Positions 26,738 through 36,193 of a stretch of 64,000 bases of DNA are shown here, in pieces; the stretch's first letter is position 1, and every line of letters starts with the position of its first letter. The notes below the pieces were generated by a model. It ran no database searches, was not told where the DNA came from, and saw only the letters and a list, made by a program, of their open reading frames with translations. The position numbers and the translations under genes are program-made. This DNA comes from Adhaeribacter aerolatus (GTDB taxonomy: Bacteria > Bacteroidota > Bacteroidia > Cytophagales > Hymenobacteraceae), in the NCBI RefSeq assembly GCF_007991635.1, contig NZ_BJYS01000016.1, positions 1 to 64,000 on the forward strand. Direction: 5' to 3'.

Positions 26738-26979
26738 TTAATTTATATGTCCTAATCGTAGCTCTAAATGCGGACGGTTCAAAACGCTTGGAAAAATATT
26801 GAGTGGGACTTTCAGGTCGTAGATTACTTCCTTTGTTAACTCAAAAGCTACTTCTAAACCGATGGTACCGGCTCCTAATCCGCCGCCACCTATATATTTT
26901 TAATAGCATTCCGGCGTTTGTCGCCAATGCCGATGCAGTCTACGATGAGGCCGCTGGGTTTGTGGCTGAACCCGGTATT
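26738..26979 (-). pseudogene. Relic of a type I restriction HsdR-like gene
   Basis: Two minus-strand frames, without start codons and shifted relative to each other, read like one broken protein. The upstream piece (26979-26890) contains HKPSGLIVDCIGIGDK, matching the KPxGLIVDYIGI motif that I recall between the motor and C-terminal parts of HsdR. The downstream piece (26899-26738) continues with IGLEVAFELTKEVIYDL, similar in pattern to the following HsdR helix. No hsdM or hsdS is present. The identity rests on motif memory, so it is tentative. Confidence 0.38.
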
Positions 26980-27063
26980 TTAAATTTGCTACTAAATGCT
27001 GACTCAAGTGTGCTTACGCTACACCTTTGCGCTATCGTCAGAATATTACTCCTTCTTTTGGCT

Positions 27064-27513
27064 TTACTTCTCCAACTCTTCGGTATAAATTGCCCGCTCG
27101 GCTGATTTTTGGATCTGGCCTGCTTTATAATATACATCATCCAGGTCTCTTTGCCAGACCATACGGGAAGAGGTCACGGCAATGAGGGTATAGGTGGTAG
27201 TGATGCCGGGTAAATGCAGGATTACCTTTTTCGTTTTCTCCTCTCTTACCACGGAGTAAGTACCCTGCGCGGTAGTTCCATCCGGATATTTAACCCGAAC
27301 CATCGTACCGTCAAAATCATATACGTTACCTTTTTCAGTCGCAATCTCCTGCTCATGGACCAAATGGCTATCCACGATGTATTGTATCTGTATCCGGCCA
27401 CTCTTCCAGCTGCCTTTTATCGAATCATGCCGTTGACCAGCAACTTGCTGCTTCTCCGGATTACCTAACCCTGCTAACCAAAACAAGAGCGGAAAATAGA
27501 TAAGTGTTTTCAT
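27064..27513 (-). CDS. Small secreted lipocalin-like protein, unknown
   Basis: A 149-residue protein with a signal peptide of about 17-19 residues. The mature part alternates strands (GSWKSGRIQIQYIV, KYPDGTTAQGTYSVV, TTYTLIAVTSSRMVWQRD) in a way typical of Bacteroidota lipocalin-like or DUF4923-type proteins, ending in a hydrophilic helix. No ligand-binding residues can be named. It lies between gene relics on both sides, yet its own frame is intact. Confidence 0.62.
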   Translation of the reverse strand: MKTLIYFPLLFWLAGLGNPEKQQVAGQRHDSIKGSWKSGRIQIQYIVDSHLVHEQEIATEKGNVYDFDGTMVRVKYPDGTTAQGTYSVVREEKTKKVILHLPGITTTYTLIAVTSSRMVWQRDLDDVYYKAGQIQKSAERAIYTEELEK

Positions 27514-28019
27514 AACTTGGCAGCAACGTATCCTTTTCTATTTATAATACGAATTGTTAATGTACCCACCCAACGAGCAGCAGAAGAATGAGCGGTATAT
27601 TGCCCTCCCTTTTCTGTCTTCCCTTTCAATATTGCTAAATTTAATTTCACCTTGCCGGTCTAACCAAATATATTTATTTATAGCACTTTATTCTTCAATC
27701 TTAAATACTCCTTACCTGATAATGGTTCCTGGCAAGGTATTAAATTCTTTTTTCTTGGGCGAAACAAGTTTAACATCGGCTCCCAGGCTAACCTTACCCA
27801 ACTTCCAGCCAGAATTTTCTCTGAACACAGATTTTTGTACACGATAGATTTTTTATTTACACTAACCTGTTTTTTATAACCCAGGAATTTTGAAAAAAAG
27901 CAATAAATATAAAGTATTAATTAAAGTAAAAAAGTATAAATAAATTAAAATCAATAATTTATCAAGTCATTAATTCTAACCACTCGTATAGATAAGTAGA
28001 TTGTACCTTATTAAATATT
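27514..28019. other. Intergenic region with a possible C-terminal gene relic
   Basis: The minus strand has a short open stretch at about 27712-27849 ending in a stop, with protein-like sequence (GWKLGKVSLGADVKLVSP) but no ATG. It could be the tail of a lost gene. The plus strand frame across the same interval is not convincing. The last 130 bases before 28020 are very AT-rich and probably contain the promoter of the next gene. Confidence 0.3.
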
Positions 28020-28382
28020 ATGAAAGCCAAGGCCTTTTTATTACCGCTACTTATGGGAGTATTGATGCTTCTTACTACCCAAAGTTTTGCGCAAACGACC
28101 ACTACCAACCAAGACCAAAATTGGGATAAGCAAACCAAAGCCGCGCAAGACAAACAAAGACTTGATGACGCAAAGGACCTGAAAAGAGAAAGTAAAGCTG
28201 CCGCCAGGGAAACCCAGGCTAAGGCCAAAGAAGCAGATAGAATAGAAGATGATGCCTCGGATGCTGCCAAACAGGCTAAACAAGCAGTCAGAACTGAAGT
28301 AAAGGCGCAAAGAACCCGCGAAAATGCTGATAAGCAAGCGAAGAAAGCCGCCAGAGCTTCTGAAAAAGCCAATAACAATTAA
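28020..28382 (+). CDS. Small secreted Lys/Ala-rich coiled-coil protein
   Basis: A 120-residue protein with a signal peptide (residues 1-25, ending SFAQ). The mature part is almost entirely charged helix, rich in Lys, Ala, Arg, Glu and Gln, with repeated units such as ESKAAARETQAKAKEAD. It is expected to form a long alpha-helix or coiled coil in the periplasm, somewhat like Lpp or bacterial cell-wall linkers, but it has no lipobox. A terminator lies 44 bases downstream. Function unknown. Confidence 0.7.
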   Translation: MKAKAFLLPLLMGVLMLLTTQSFAQTTTTNQDQNWDKQTKAAQDKQRLDDAKDLKRESKAAARETQAKAKEADRIEDDASDAAKQAKQAVRTEVKAQRTRENADKQAKKAARASEKANNN

Positions 28383-28698
28383 TTTTTTCTCTCCGTGAAT
28401 TTCAATAAAACTATGAGTAAAATTGGCCCCAGTAATGGGGCTTTTTTATTAGATAGTAATAATAAAACGAAACCCTTAAAGCACAACAACTCCGATTCGT
28501 ATTGGCCTTAAATAAAGATTACTAAAGGCAGGATCTATTAAGAATCAACATGAGTAATGCATTTTAAGCAGAATTGGACAGCCCCCGGGAAATAATAAAT
28601 GCTCTCTCCTACCAATTGCTTCTAATTTTAAGAAAAGGAACAAAATCAGGCTAATCTAAGCCCCGGTAGTGCCATTATAAACCAACTACTATTTTCTT
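28383..28698. other. Intergenic region with terminator only
   Basis: Apart from the terminator at 28426-28447 I see nothing: no coding frame, RNA gene or repeat in the remaining 250 bases. Confidence 0.4.
28426..28447 (+). terminator. Rho-independent terminator
   Basis: GCCCC at 28426-28430 pairs with GGGGC at 28437-28441 around a six-base loop, followed by six T. Confidence 0.8.
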
Positions 28699-28956
28699 CT
28701 ACTTTACGACCGATTCGAGTACCCGGGCAATGGCTTGCAATAACTCTATGTCTATTCTCGCGCCTTTCTCCAACTGCGCCTGGTCCAGAACCGCGCGGTA
28801 ATTCCGTTCTTCGTCGGGTTCAAACATAATGAACTGCCCATCTATATCTACCTGTATTTTGTGGGTATAACCGGTCATGAGCACCTGGGCCGGAAAAACT
28901 AACTCCTCACCTCTGTAGGTAACGGGTATTTCTAAAACAGCATCCGAAGCAGCCAT
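28699..28956 (-). CDS. Conserved small protein, unknown
   Basis: An 85-residue cytosolic protein. It has beta-strand-like pattern (EIPVTYRGEELVFPAQVL, HKIQVDIDGQFIMFEPDEE) and an amphipathic C-terminal helix (IELLQAIARVLESVV). I do not recognise a named family, though similar short proteins seem common in Hymenobacteraceae. It lies just past the tRNA-Thr terminator on the same strand. The regular pattern supports a real gene. Confidence 0.65.
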   Translation of the reverse strand: MAASDAVLEIPVTYRGEELVFPAQVLMTGYTHKIQVDIDGQFIMFEPDEERNYRAVLDQAQLEKGARIDIELLQAIARVLESVVK

Positions 28957-28992
28957 GTATTAAATTTTTTGGTTGAAAATATGGGAAAATAA

Positions 28993-29028
28993 AAAACCAC
29001 TTACAGCTAGTATGCCATAAGTGGTTTT
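28993..29028 (-). terminator. Terminator of tRNA-Thr transcript
   Basis: Read on the minus strand, AAAACCACTTA (11 bp) pairs with its complement across 28993-29003 and 29018-29028, and is followed by TTTTTTATTTT. It lies five bases beyond the tRNA 3' end. Confidence 0.78.
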
Positions 29029-29033
29029 AAAGG

Positions 29034-29106
<73 letters not shown>

Positions 29107-29229
29107 AATTACTGGTGTGCTTATTCTTTCAAAGCGGTAGCAAAATTAGTACTTAGTTTTAATTATGCAAACACCAGTACCGGTAATCTTTAATATTTTT
29201 TTAATTAGCTGATAATCAAAAATAAAATT

Positions 29230-31683
29230 TTAACTATTCCGGAAAGCATAGAGCTGCCGCTGTAATACCTGGATGCGTTGATCGGCTTCGGCAATGCGGA
29301 CCTGGTACTCTTCGCGCAGCTTTTCGGCATTTTTACTCCGCCCAAAAAACTCTATATTGGTTTTTAAGGTCCGGATATCATTTTCCAGGTTCGAAATATC
29401 GCGACGGATAGCCTGCTCCTTCTGCTGAATGCGGTGCTGGGCATCGGGTCCCTGCTTAAAGCGGGTTACTTGCAACTCGGCTATAACGGCAACTTTCTCT
29501 TCGTTAGTTAAATCTACAATCGAGTTCACAAATTTTTCGAGTAAATCGAAATAGCGGTCATCGAGCTTGCCGGTGCCTTTGTTCGAAGGCAAGCCGAGCC
29601 ACCGGTTCCGGAGCATTTCGTATTCTTCGTAAGAGCCCGGCTCGGTGTTTAGCGAGGTAATGCGGCTGGCCAGTTCCTCGAAATAAGTTTGCTTTATCTG
29701 CGAAGCCTGGTTTAATTCGTTTTCGCGCTGCTGCACCTGATTTTGTTTGCGGTCGAAGAACTCGTTACAAGCCGAACGGAAGCGCTGCCAGAGTTTATCG
29801 GAATATTTATCGGGAACCCGGCCAATGGTCTTCCATTTTTTCTGAAGCTGAATCAGCTTTTCTTTCGTTTCATCCCAGTCGGTGCTGTCGCGCAGGGCTT
29901 CGGCTTGCTCGCATAACTCGGTTTTTAGCCGCAGGTTCTGCATTTTCTGCTCGTCCAGGTTTTTAAAGAAAGCGTTTTTGTGGTTGAAAAAAGCTTTGTA
30001 GCTGCTCCAGAACCGCTTGTTTATTTCATCGGCCCGCTCTTTGGGTACTAAACCTACGGCATCCCATTCTTCTTTCAGTTTCTGAATTTCGTCGGTTTTG
30101 TCGCGCCAATCGTTAATACGGTCGGTGTTAAAATTCTGGAAAGCTTCCATGCGCTCCAGCAAAGCGGTTTTCTTCACCAGGTTTTCCTGCTCATGCGCCT
30201 TTCTTTCCGAAATAAATTCCTTTTTGCGGGCATGCACTTTTTCTGAAGCCTGAATAAACCGCTCCCAAATTACATCGCGCTGATCGTTGGGTACCGGGCC
30301 CACGTTTTTCCATTCTTCGTGCAACTTGCGCAGTTCTTGCAGGGCCGTATTTATCGAAGGCTGGTCTACCAAGCTTTCGGCGCGTTCGCATAACTGAACT
30401 TTGTGTTGCAGATTGCGCCGGCGGTCGAGTTCTTTCAGCTCGTAAAAAATGCTGCGGTTGTTGTAGAAAATATCCAGCAAGGCGTGGTAAGAATTCCAGA
30501 GCTGTTTCGAATCAGCGGCGGGTACCGGGCCAATGGCTTTCCACTCGTTTTGGATCTGGCGTATTTTATCACCACTGCTTTTGGTTTCCGGCGATTCTAC
30601 CAGTTCGCGTAACTCGTCCAGCAGTTCTTGTTTGCGTTTGGCGTTCTTAACTTTTTGTTCTTCGTCCTGGCGTTGTTCGCGGCTGCGGTTTTCCCGGAAC
30701 TGCGCGTAGGCTTTTTCTAATTCCTGGTGTTCAAAACCCAGCTGGTAATCAAAATCGTCGCTGCTGCCGCCATCGGCTACAAAACGGTCCAGTGCTTCGG
30801 TTTTTTCAACACTAAGTTTGGTTTCGTACAACCGGTACAATTCGTATATCTGCCGGGCTTCCGGCCGGCCGGCCGATTTTAGCATCTGCTTTAATTTTTG
30901 CCGCAAATCAGCTAAGCTTAAAGTGCTGTAATCAGTTTCAGATATTTCGCTGTGATGGTCGTCCTGATGGTCCTCGTCCAGGAGCATTTCGTGTTCCCGG
31001 GGAACGCTTCTGCCTTCGGATGTAGTACTACCCGCACCCATTAGAAGCGCCGATGTAGCTGCTTCAGGCGAAGCAATTGCCAAATTATCGCTTAAATCAG
31101 GGTCTGTGGCCGGAATTACACCCGCCGTACTTAAACTTTCGGGCGCAATTCTTTCCGGACCACTGCCAGTTTCGGTTACAGATTCTGTTTCGGCTGCAAG
31201 TGGCATGACTTCGTTTGTGGCCAAATCCGGATTAATACTTTCCTGGGCCGCCAGCTCATCTGTCTGTATATTTTGTGCTTCCGGAGCCGGATTATTTTCC
31301 AGAAAATTATCAGGCGAGGCCGTTGGTGCTATCGCGTTAGCAGAACTAGTAAGGTTTGATTCTGTCGGATTTACCGGGGCAGAAACTACCGGAGCAGAAG
31401 AATCGTTAAGGGGCGTCGGTACAAGCGGATCAGCCGGATTATTTCCTTCTTCTGTTCCGCTGGTACCGACCACCGGTACCGCCGGCGTAGGCGGTATTAC
31501 CTCGTGCATGGCTACGGCCCCGCCCATTACATTGCCCGAGCTATTCAGATCTTCGTCCGACCGGGTCTGGCCTTCGTTTTTCCGGGCATTTAATTCCGCT
31601 AATCTTCTTTCCAGAATACGCTGCGGATTTTCGGCAGCATCGCCTGCCTGGTTATCCGTGGTATTATTTGTAGTGTCCACCAT
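29230..31683 (-). CDS. DUF349 repeat protein
   Basis: An 817-residue protein. The first ~230 residues are a low-complexity Ser/Pro/Ala/Thr/acidic region, probably disordered. From about 245 on it carries at least four DUF349 repeats recognisable by W-x-x-[IV]-G-x-V-P (EWKAIGPVP, EWKNVGPVP, EWDAVGLVP, KWKTIGRVP) and a fifth weaker one, then a C-terminal coiled coil. The family is conserved in Bacteroidota and of unknown function. It is cytosolic. The long disordered head is variable among relatives. Confidence 0.9.
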   Translation of the reverse strand: MVDTTNNTTDNQAGDAAENPQRILERRLAELNARKNEGQTRSDEDLNSSGNVMGGAVAMHEVIPPTPAVPVVGTSGTEEGNNPADPLVPTPLNDSSAPVVSAPVNPTESNLTSSANAIAPTASPDNFLENNPAPEAQNIQTDELAAQESINPDLATNEVMPLAAETESVTETGSGPERIAPESLSTAGVIPATDPDLSDNLAIASPEAATSALLMGAGSTTSEGRSVPREHEMLLDEDHQDDHHSEISETDYSTLSLADLRQKLKQMLKSAGRPEARQIYELYRLYETKLSVEKTEALDRFVADGGSSDDFDYQLGFEHQELEKAYAQFRENRSREQRQDEEQKVKNAKRKQELLDELRELVESPETKSSGDKIRQIQNEWKAIGPVPAADSKQLWNSYHALLDIFYNNRSIFYELKELDRRRNLQHKVQLCERAESLVDQPSINTALQELRKLHEEWKNVGPVPNDQRDVIWERFIQASEKVHARKKEFISERKAHEQENLVKKTALLERMEAFQNFNTDRINDWRDKTDEIQKLKEEWDAVGLVPKERADEINKRFWSSYKAFFNHKNAFFKNLDEQKMQNLRLKTELCEQAEALRDSTDWDETKEKLIQLQKKWKTIGRVPDKYSDKLWQRFRSACNEFFDRKQNQVQQRENELNQASQIKQTYFEELASRITSLNTEPGSYEEYEMLRNRWLGLPSNKGTGKLDDRYFDLLEKFVNSIVDLTNEEKVAVIAELQVTRFKQGPDAQHRIQQKEQAIRRDISNLENDIRTLKTNIEFFGRSKNAEKLREEYQVRIAEADQRIQVLQRQLYAFRNS

Positions 31684-31718
31684 AATATTATTCTTATGTC
31701 GTTAGTAATCCGGCTTAA

Positions 31719-32270
31719 TTAGTTTAAGCTAGGGTCTATGGGGTAATTGGCCAGTACTTTGTATTTGCCGCCCATTTGTTTCAGAATCTCGCGCCAGAGC
31801 GTATCCTGGTTCAAATTAAATAAATTATCTGTTGCTTTATTATTAACTATCCAAACATTATTTTCAATTTCTTCTTCCAACTGCCCCGGCGACCAGCCCG
31901 AATAACCTAAAAAAAACCGGATATCGTCGGCAGCAATTGAACCAATTGAAAGTAAGTATTTTAATTTTTCGTAATCGCCTCCCCAATATACACTATTTCC
32001 CAACGCAATTGCTTCTTCCAGTTCTTCCAGTTGGTGTATGTAATGCAGGGTGTTGTACTGCATGGGGCCGCCAATATTTAACTCCATGTCGGTATTATAC
32101 TGTTCAATGTCCAGCACATCCGATAATTTTAAATTCGATTTCCGGTTTAACACCAGCCCAAAAGAGCCTTCTTCGTCGTGCCGGCAAATTAATACCACGG
32201 TCCGTTCAAAATTCGGATCTCCCATAAAAGGTTCGGAGATCAGAATAGTGCCACTTCTAATTTTTTTCAT
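31719..32270 (-). CDS. YqgE/AlgH family protein
   Basis: A 183-residue member of the YqgE/AlgH (DUF179) family. The N-terminal GTILISEPFMGDPNFERTV and SFGLVLNRKS segments are diagnostic, and FFLGYSGWSPGQLEEEI is the conserved central block. The family is widely conserved, linked in some species to transcription or envelope regulation, but no activity is established. It is 35 bases upstream of the DUF349 gene and the two probably share a transcript. Confidence 0.92.
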   Translation of the reverse strand: MKKIRSGTILISEPFMGDPNFERTVVLICRHDEEGSFGLVLNRKSNLKLSDVLDIEQYNTDMELNIGGPMQYNTLHYIHQLEELEEAIALGNSVYWGGDYEKLKYLLSIGSIAADDIRFFLGYSGWSPGQLEEEIENNVWIVNNKATDNLFNLNQDTLWREILKQMGGKYKVLANYPIDPSLN

Positions 32271-32550
32271 TTTAGCATATATTTTAAATGCTGCCCGAAT
32301 TATAGCCTGTAAAATTTTTAGATTCGATTTAAGTACCGAATCTTTTTAATCATCTTACTTAAGTACGCAACTTCTTATATAATTCGTATAAAATTTAGTT
32401 TCGTTTTTTGTTTTCTACTTTAGTTAGCTGCTTTAAGTTATCAGAATTGACCTGGTACAGCACATTCTTCCGGGGCAACTTAATCGTTAAACCAGTATAC
32501 AGGAAAACAAAACAGAATTCTCTATATTTCGGCGTCCAAACTTTTATCTT

Positions 32551-33207
32551 ATGTCCGAAAAATTAAACCTGGCCGCTATCCGTAAAAATTATTCTTTACA
32601 GGGTTTAACCGAAGAGTTGGTACTTTCCGACCCTTTTGCCCAATTTAATAAATGGATGCAGGAAGCCCTGGCCGCCCAGGTAGAAGAGCCTACTGCTATG
32701 GTGCTTTCTACGGTAGATGCAGCCGGTCAGCCTTCGTCCCGGGTAGTATTGTTAAAGGCAGTGGAAGAAAATAAATTTATTTTCTTTTCGAACTACAACA
32801 GCCGCAAAGGCAAAGAAATGGCCCTAACCGGAAAAGTAGCCCTTACCTTTTTCTGGCCGGCATTGGAAAGACAAATTCGGATTGAGGGGCAGGTAACACA
32901 GGTGCAACCCGCATTATCGGATGAATATTTTGCCAGCCGGCCCCGCGGCAGTCAGATTGGCGCCTGGGCTTCGCCACAAAGCCAGACTATTGGCAACCGG
33001 CAGGAACTGGAAAAAGCTACCACCGCTATTCAGGAAAAATTTGGCGAAAACGAGCCCATTCCCCGGCCACCGCACTGGGGTGGGTTTGGCGTGTCGCCTA
33101 CCTACATCGAGTTCTGGCAAGGCCGGCCCAACCGCCTCCACGACCGTCTGGCCTTTACCCGCCCTACCCCTGAAAAAAATTGGGTATTAACCCGGCTGGC
33201 TCCCTGA
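32551..33207 (+). CDS. pdxH: Pyridoxamine 5'-phosphate oxidase
   Basis: PdxH oxidises pyridoxine or pyridoxamine phosphate to pyridoxal phosphate with FMN. The 218-residue length is standard. FMN and substrate motifs are present: SRVVLLK near 63-69, FFSNYNSRKGKEM near 77-89, ASPQSQ near 146-151, and the C-terminal EFWQGRPNRLHDR signature with the conserved Arg and His. It stands alone, divergent from yqgE. Confidence 0.96.
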   Translation: MSEKLNLAAIRKNYSLQGLTEELVLSDPFAQFNKWMQEALAAQVEEPTAMVLSTVDAAGQPSSRVVLLKAVEENKFIFFSNYNSRKGKEMALTGKVALTFFWPALERQIRIEGQVTQVQPALSDEYFASRPRGSQIGAWASPQSQTIGNRQELEKATTAIQEKFGENEPIPRPPHWGGFGVSPTYIEFWQGRPNRLHDRLAFTRPTPEKNWVLTRLAP

Positions 33208-33321
33208 GTACTGCTGCTTTTGTTTTCCTCCGCAGTAAGTCTGGTGCTTTAGAAAGTTTTACCGCTAACAGTTAATTTCCTGATGCTGCAAGGAAACGGT
33301 TTGAAGTTAATTCCGAGGGAC

Positions 33322-34353
33322 TTAAACATTGGTAACCTGCTTTTTCCGGGCAAACCGCTGGGCGATAATGCTGGCAAAAATAAGTTGCAGGGCATGGTAA
33401 ATCATAATGGGCAGCAGCACCAAGCCCGCCATAGCCGCATCCGGAAATATTACTTTAGACATAACCGTACCGTGCACCAACGATTTTTTAGAACCGCAAA
33501 ACAAAGCGGTAATCTGGTTTTCGCGGTTTAAGTTTAACGCCCGGCCAGCGGCGTAAACCAAAGCCATTACCAGAAAGAAGAACAACGCGAGGACTAAACC
33601 TAGTAGCAATATATCGGCGGTATTGAAATCCCTGAATAAATTACGTGCAAAAGATTCGCAAAACGAGTTAAAAACAATTATCAAAATAATAACCTGGTCG
33701 AAAAGGCGCAGTTTCTGCCGATGATTTTCCGCAAAATATCCGAAACGCTGGTGCAAGCCAATGCCGAGGGTCACCGGTAGTAATACTTGTAAGATAAGCT
33801 TACCGAATATAGATCCGAAATCGAAAGTACCGGTACTGGCCTGCAGGAACCAGCCCATCCAGAGTGGGGTTATAAAAACACCTAATAAACTGGAAATACT
33901 GGCATTAAAGATAGCCGCGGGTAAATTACCGCCGGCAATCGAAACCATCACTACCGACGACGAAACTGTAGACGGCAAAGCCGCCAGGTAAAAAGCGCCC
34001 AGCCATAATATTTCGGGTACTTGGGTTTGCCAAAGGCCTTGGGCAATCAATATTAAAACCGGAAATAAAACGAATGTCGTGCCCTGAATTAATAAATGTA
34101 AATGCCAGTTGCTTAATCCAACGCGTAGTTTCTCCGGACTTAAGCGCAATCCATAAAAGAAAAAGATGAGGGCAACGCCATAGGTAGAAATAGTTTCTAA
34201 GGGCAGCGGCCCACCCGATTTGCCTAAACCCGGCCATAAATAAGCCAAGATAATTAAACCAAGTAAAGAAAGTAAAAACCCATCCAATCCCACCCGGGCG
34301 GCTAAATCTTTAAATTTGGTGTTAATACTTACGTTCCTGGTTTCTTTTGTCAC
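33322..34353 (-). CDS. SBF-type bile acid:sodium symporter family protein
   Basis: A 343-residue integral membrane protein with about ten helices, of the SBF-like family (PF13593 type), which includes bile-acid and related sodium-coupled carriers. Conserved blocks AALPSTVSSSVVMVSIAGGN near 125-144 and FCGSKKSLVHGTVMSKVIFP near 284-303 match the two crossover regions that bind sodium in the SBF fold. The true substrate is unknown, and bile acids are unlikely in a free-living host. It is convergent with pdxH, and the upstream gap holds the long palindrome. Confidence 0.86.
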   Translation of the reverse strand: MTKETRNVSINTKFKDLAARVGLDGFLLSLLGLIILAYLWPGLGKSGGPLPLETISTYGVALIFFFYGLRLSPEKLRVGLSNWHLHLLIQGTTFVLFPVLILIAQGLWQTQVPEILWLGAFYLAALPSTVSSSVVMVSIAGGNLPAAIFNASISSLLGVFITPLWMGWFLQASTGTFDFGSIFGKLILQVLLPVTLGIGLHQRFGYFAENHRQKLRLFDQVIILIIVFNSFCESFARNLFRDFNTADILLLGLVLALFFFLVMALVYAAGRALNLNRENQITALFCGSKKSLVHGTVMSKVIFPDAAMAGLVLLPIMIYHALQLIFASIIAQRFARKKQVTNV

Positions 34354-34496
34354 TTTTAATTTTGGTTGCTAATACTGTTAATTTTTGCCGGGTATTGGCT
34401 GTTCTCCTGGCAAAGGCATCCTCTAATACGAGCTCAAATTAAAAGCTATTAGCAACCGCCAAAAAAAGTTACCAATATTTATTATTTGCTTTTAAA

Positions 34497-34554
34497 AATA
34501 CTATTGCCTCTGGAGAAAATTAAATTCTAAATTTTCTCCGGAGGCAATAGTATT
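34497..34554. repeat. 58-base near-perfect palindrome
   Basis: AATACTATTGCCTC (34497-34510) pairs with 34541-34554 and GGAGAAAATT (34512-34521) pairs with 34530-34539, joined by one T-G wobble, leaving an eight-base loop. The 25-bp stem is far longer than a usual terminator. It lies about 100 bases past the oxidoreductase stop. Only the plus-strand flank carries a T run (after AAAAG). Confidence 0.75.
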
Positions 34555-34652
34555 AAAAGTTTTTTTTCAATAAACTACCTTAACAATTTAACCTTTCGCC
34601 AATACCTTGAACTTTATTTCACGGGTCAATCAACTATCTTTATTAATTTTCT

Positions 34653-35957
34653 TTAAACAACATTCGGTACTATATAGGGTGCGCGGTAAGGGCGGCTCAG
34701 CATGAGGTTAGCTGTATTGTCGTTTATAAATTGCTCTTTTACCGGGTCGAAATTTAAGCTGCGGCCCAGGCGGTACGAAATATTAGCCAGGTGCGCCAGG
34801 CCTGAAGCCAGGTGGCCGGTTTCGATGGGGCCGTGCAGCAGTTTTTTATCGCGGGCACGAACGGCATCAATGAAGTTCTGGAAATGGTCGCCGCCCGCAT
34901 TGCCCGCAGGGCCTGGGGTGCGTTCTTTTCCCAAAAAGGTTTTAAAATCGTTGTAGCCGTTTACCACCATGTACCCTTTATCGCCGTAAAAAAAGTTACC
35001 AATTTCCACGCCATCTTCTTTATTCGTCATCCACGGACGCACCTCAAACTGAATCATTTTACCTTGTTTGGGATAATGAAAAGTAGAAGTTAAAACCTCC
35101 GGTGTTTCCTTGCAGTCTTTCCAGAGGAATTTGCCGCCGGTAGAAGAAATTACCTCGGGCAAACCTACGTCCAGGCCCCACAAACATAAATCGGTTTCGT
35201 GCACACCCTGGTTGCCAATATCGCCGTTGCCGTAGTTCCAGAACCAATGCCAGTTATAATGCACATAATTTTTACTGAAAGGTTTTTCTTCGGCCGGTCC
35301 CTGCCATAAATCCCAATTTAAATCCGCCGGTGCCGCCGAAACACCCTGGTCCCCGATATCGGGGCGCCATTTAAAGACCACGCCGCGCGCCATGTACACG
35401 TTGCCTATCAGACCGTTGCGCAGGTGCTGAATGGCCTCCCGGATGGCTACCGAACTGCGCAACTGCACGCCATGTTGTACAATGCGGTTATATTTATCTG
35501 CGGCCTCAATAATTTTGCGGCCTTCAAATAAATTATGCGAAGCTGGTTTTTCCAGGTAAACATCTTTACCGGCCTGGCAAGCCCAAATGGTAGCTAAAGC
35601 GTGCCAGTGATTGGGTGTGGCAATGCTTACGGCATCAATATTTTTATCATCAAACACCCGGCGCAAGTCCTGCTCCATTTTAACTTTTTTGCCGTACTTC
35701 TTCTCAAAATCCTTCGCGCCCTCCTGTAATACTTTTTTATCTACATCGCAAAGCGTAGCCACTTCTACATTCTGGAGTTTCTTAAAACCCGTAATATGGT
35801 CTTTTCCCCGGCTGTTAAAACCGATCACCCCTACCCGGATGCGGTCGTTGGCCCCAAAGGCACTGGCCGGAATAATGGTGGGCATGGCTAATACGGCTAA
35901 AGAACCGGTGGTGGCCGCTTTCAGGAATGTGCGGCGGGAAAGGACGGAGTTTTTCAT
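34653..35957 (-). CDS. Tat-exported Gfo/Idh/MocA oxidoreductase
   Basis: A 434-residue NAD(P)-binding oxidoreductase. A Tat signal SRRTFLKAA occupies residues 8-16, so it is probably exported folded with its cofactor. The Rossmann motif IRVGVIGFNSRG follows, and EKP (residues about 136-138) is the family signature after the fold. The C-terminal half is the large dehydrogenase domain with ETDLCLWGL. Members act on sugar, inositol or glycoside derivatives; Tat-exported forms are typical of Bacteroidota and Planctomycetes. The substrate is unknown. Confidence 0.9.
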   Translation of the reverse strand: MKNSVLSRRTFLKAATTGSLAVLAMPTIIPASAFGANDRIRVGVIGFNSRGKDHITGFKKLQNVEVATLCDVDKKVLQEGAKDFEKKYGKKVKMEQDLRRVFDDKNIDAVSIATPNHWHALATIWACQAGKDVYLEKPASHNLFEGRKIIEAADKYNRIVQHGVQLRSSVAIREAIQHLRNGLIGNVYMARGVVFKWRPDIGDQGVSAAPADLNWDLWQGPAEEKPFSKNYVHYNWHWFWNYGNGDIGNQGVHETDLCLWGLDVGLPEVISSTGGKFLWKDCKETPEVLTSTFHYPKQGKMIQFEVRPWMTNKEDGVEIGNFFYGDKGYMVVNGYNDFKTFLGKERTPGPAGNAGGDHFQNFIDAVRARDKKLLHGPIETGHLASGLAHLANISYRLGRSLNFDPVKEQFINDNTANLMLSRPYRAPYIVPNVV

Positions 35958-36193
35958 CTGCTGGTAATTAATTATAAGTGGTGGACAAAAGGTTGGATTG
36001 GGTAAGATAGAAATTTTTACTTCCTTATTAAAGATTTCCCAATATTTTATCTGCTCTTTAATGCCCCTAATCAGTAAAGAAACGAGCGTTTATCAGGATG
36101 CAGCCGCTGGGCTCAGATAGTCCGGTTTCTCAATGTCCGGTTAAAAGGCTTTTCCGGAAAATATATTTGGACCAACTTACAAAGCCGGAAAGT

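Noticed and set aside
26803..27105. A 100-codon plus-strand frame rich in Leu
   Set aside because: It is opposite to the HsdR-like relic and overlaps the lipocalin-like gene; composition is low-complexity and no start context supports it.
27554..27847. A 97-codon plus-strand frame
   Set aside because: It runs opposite to the coding-like tail on the minus strand, has no family resemblance and an atypical composition.
28993..29028. Attachment site at tRNA-Thr
   Set aside because: No integrase gene or copy of the tRNA 3' end is found in the window; the hairpin next to it is a simple terminator.
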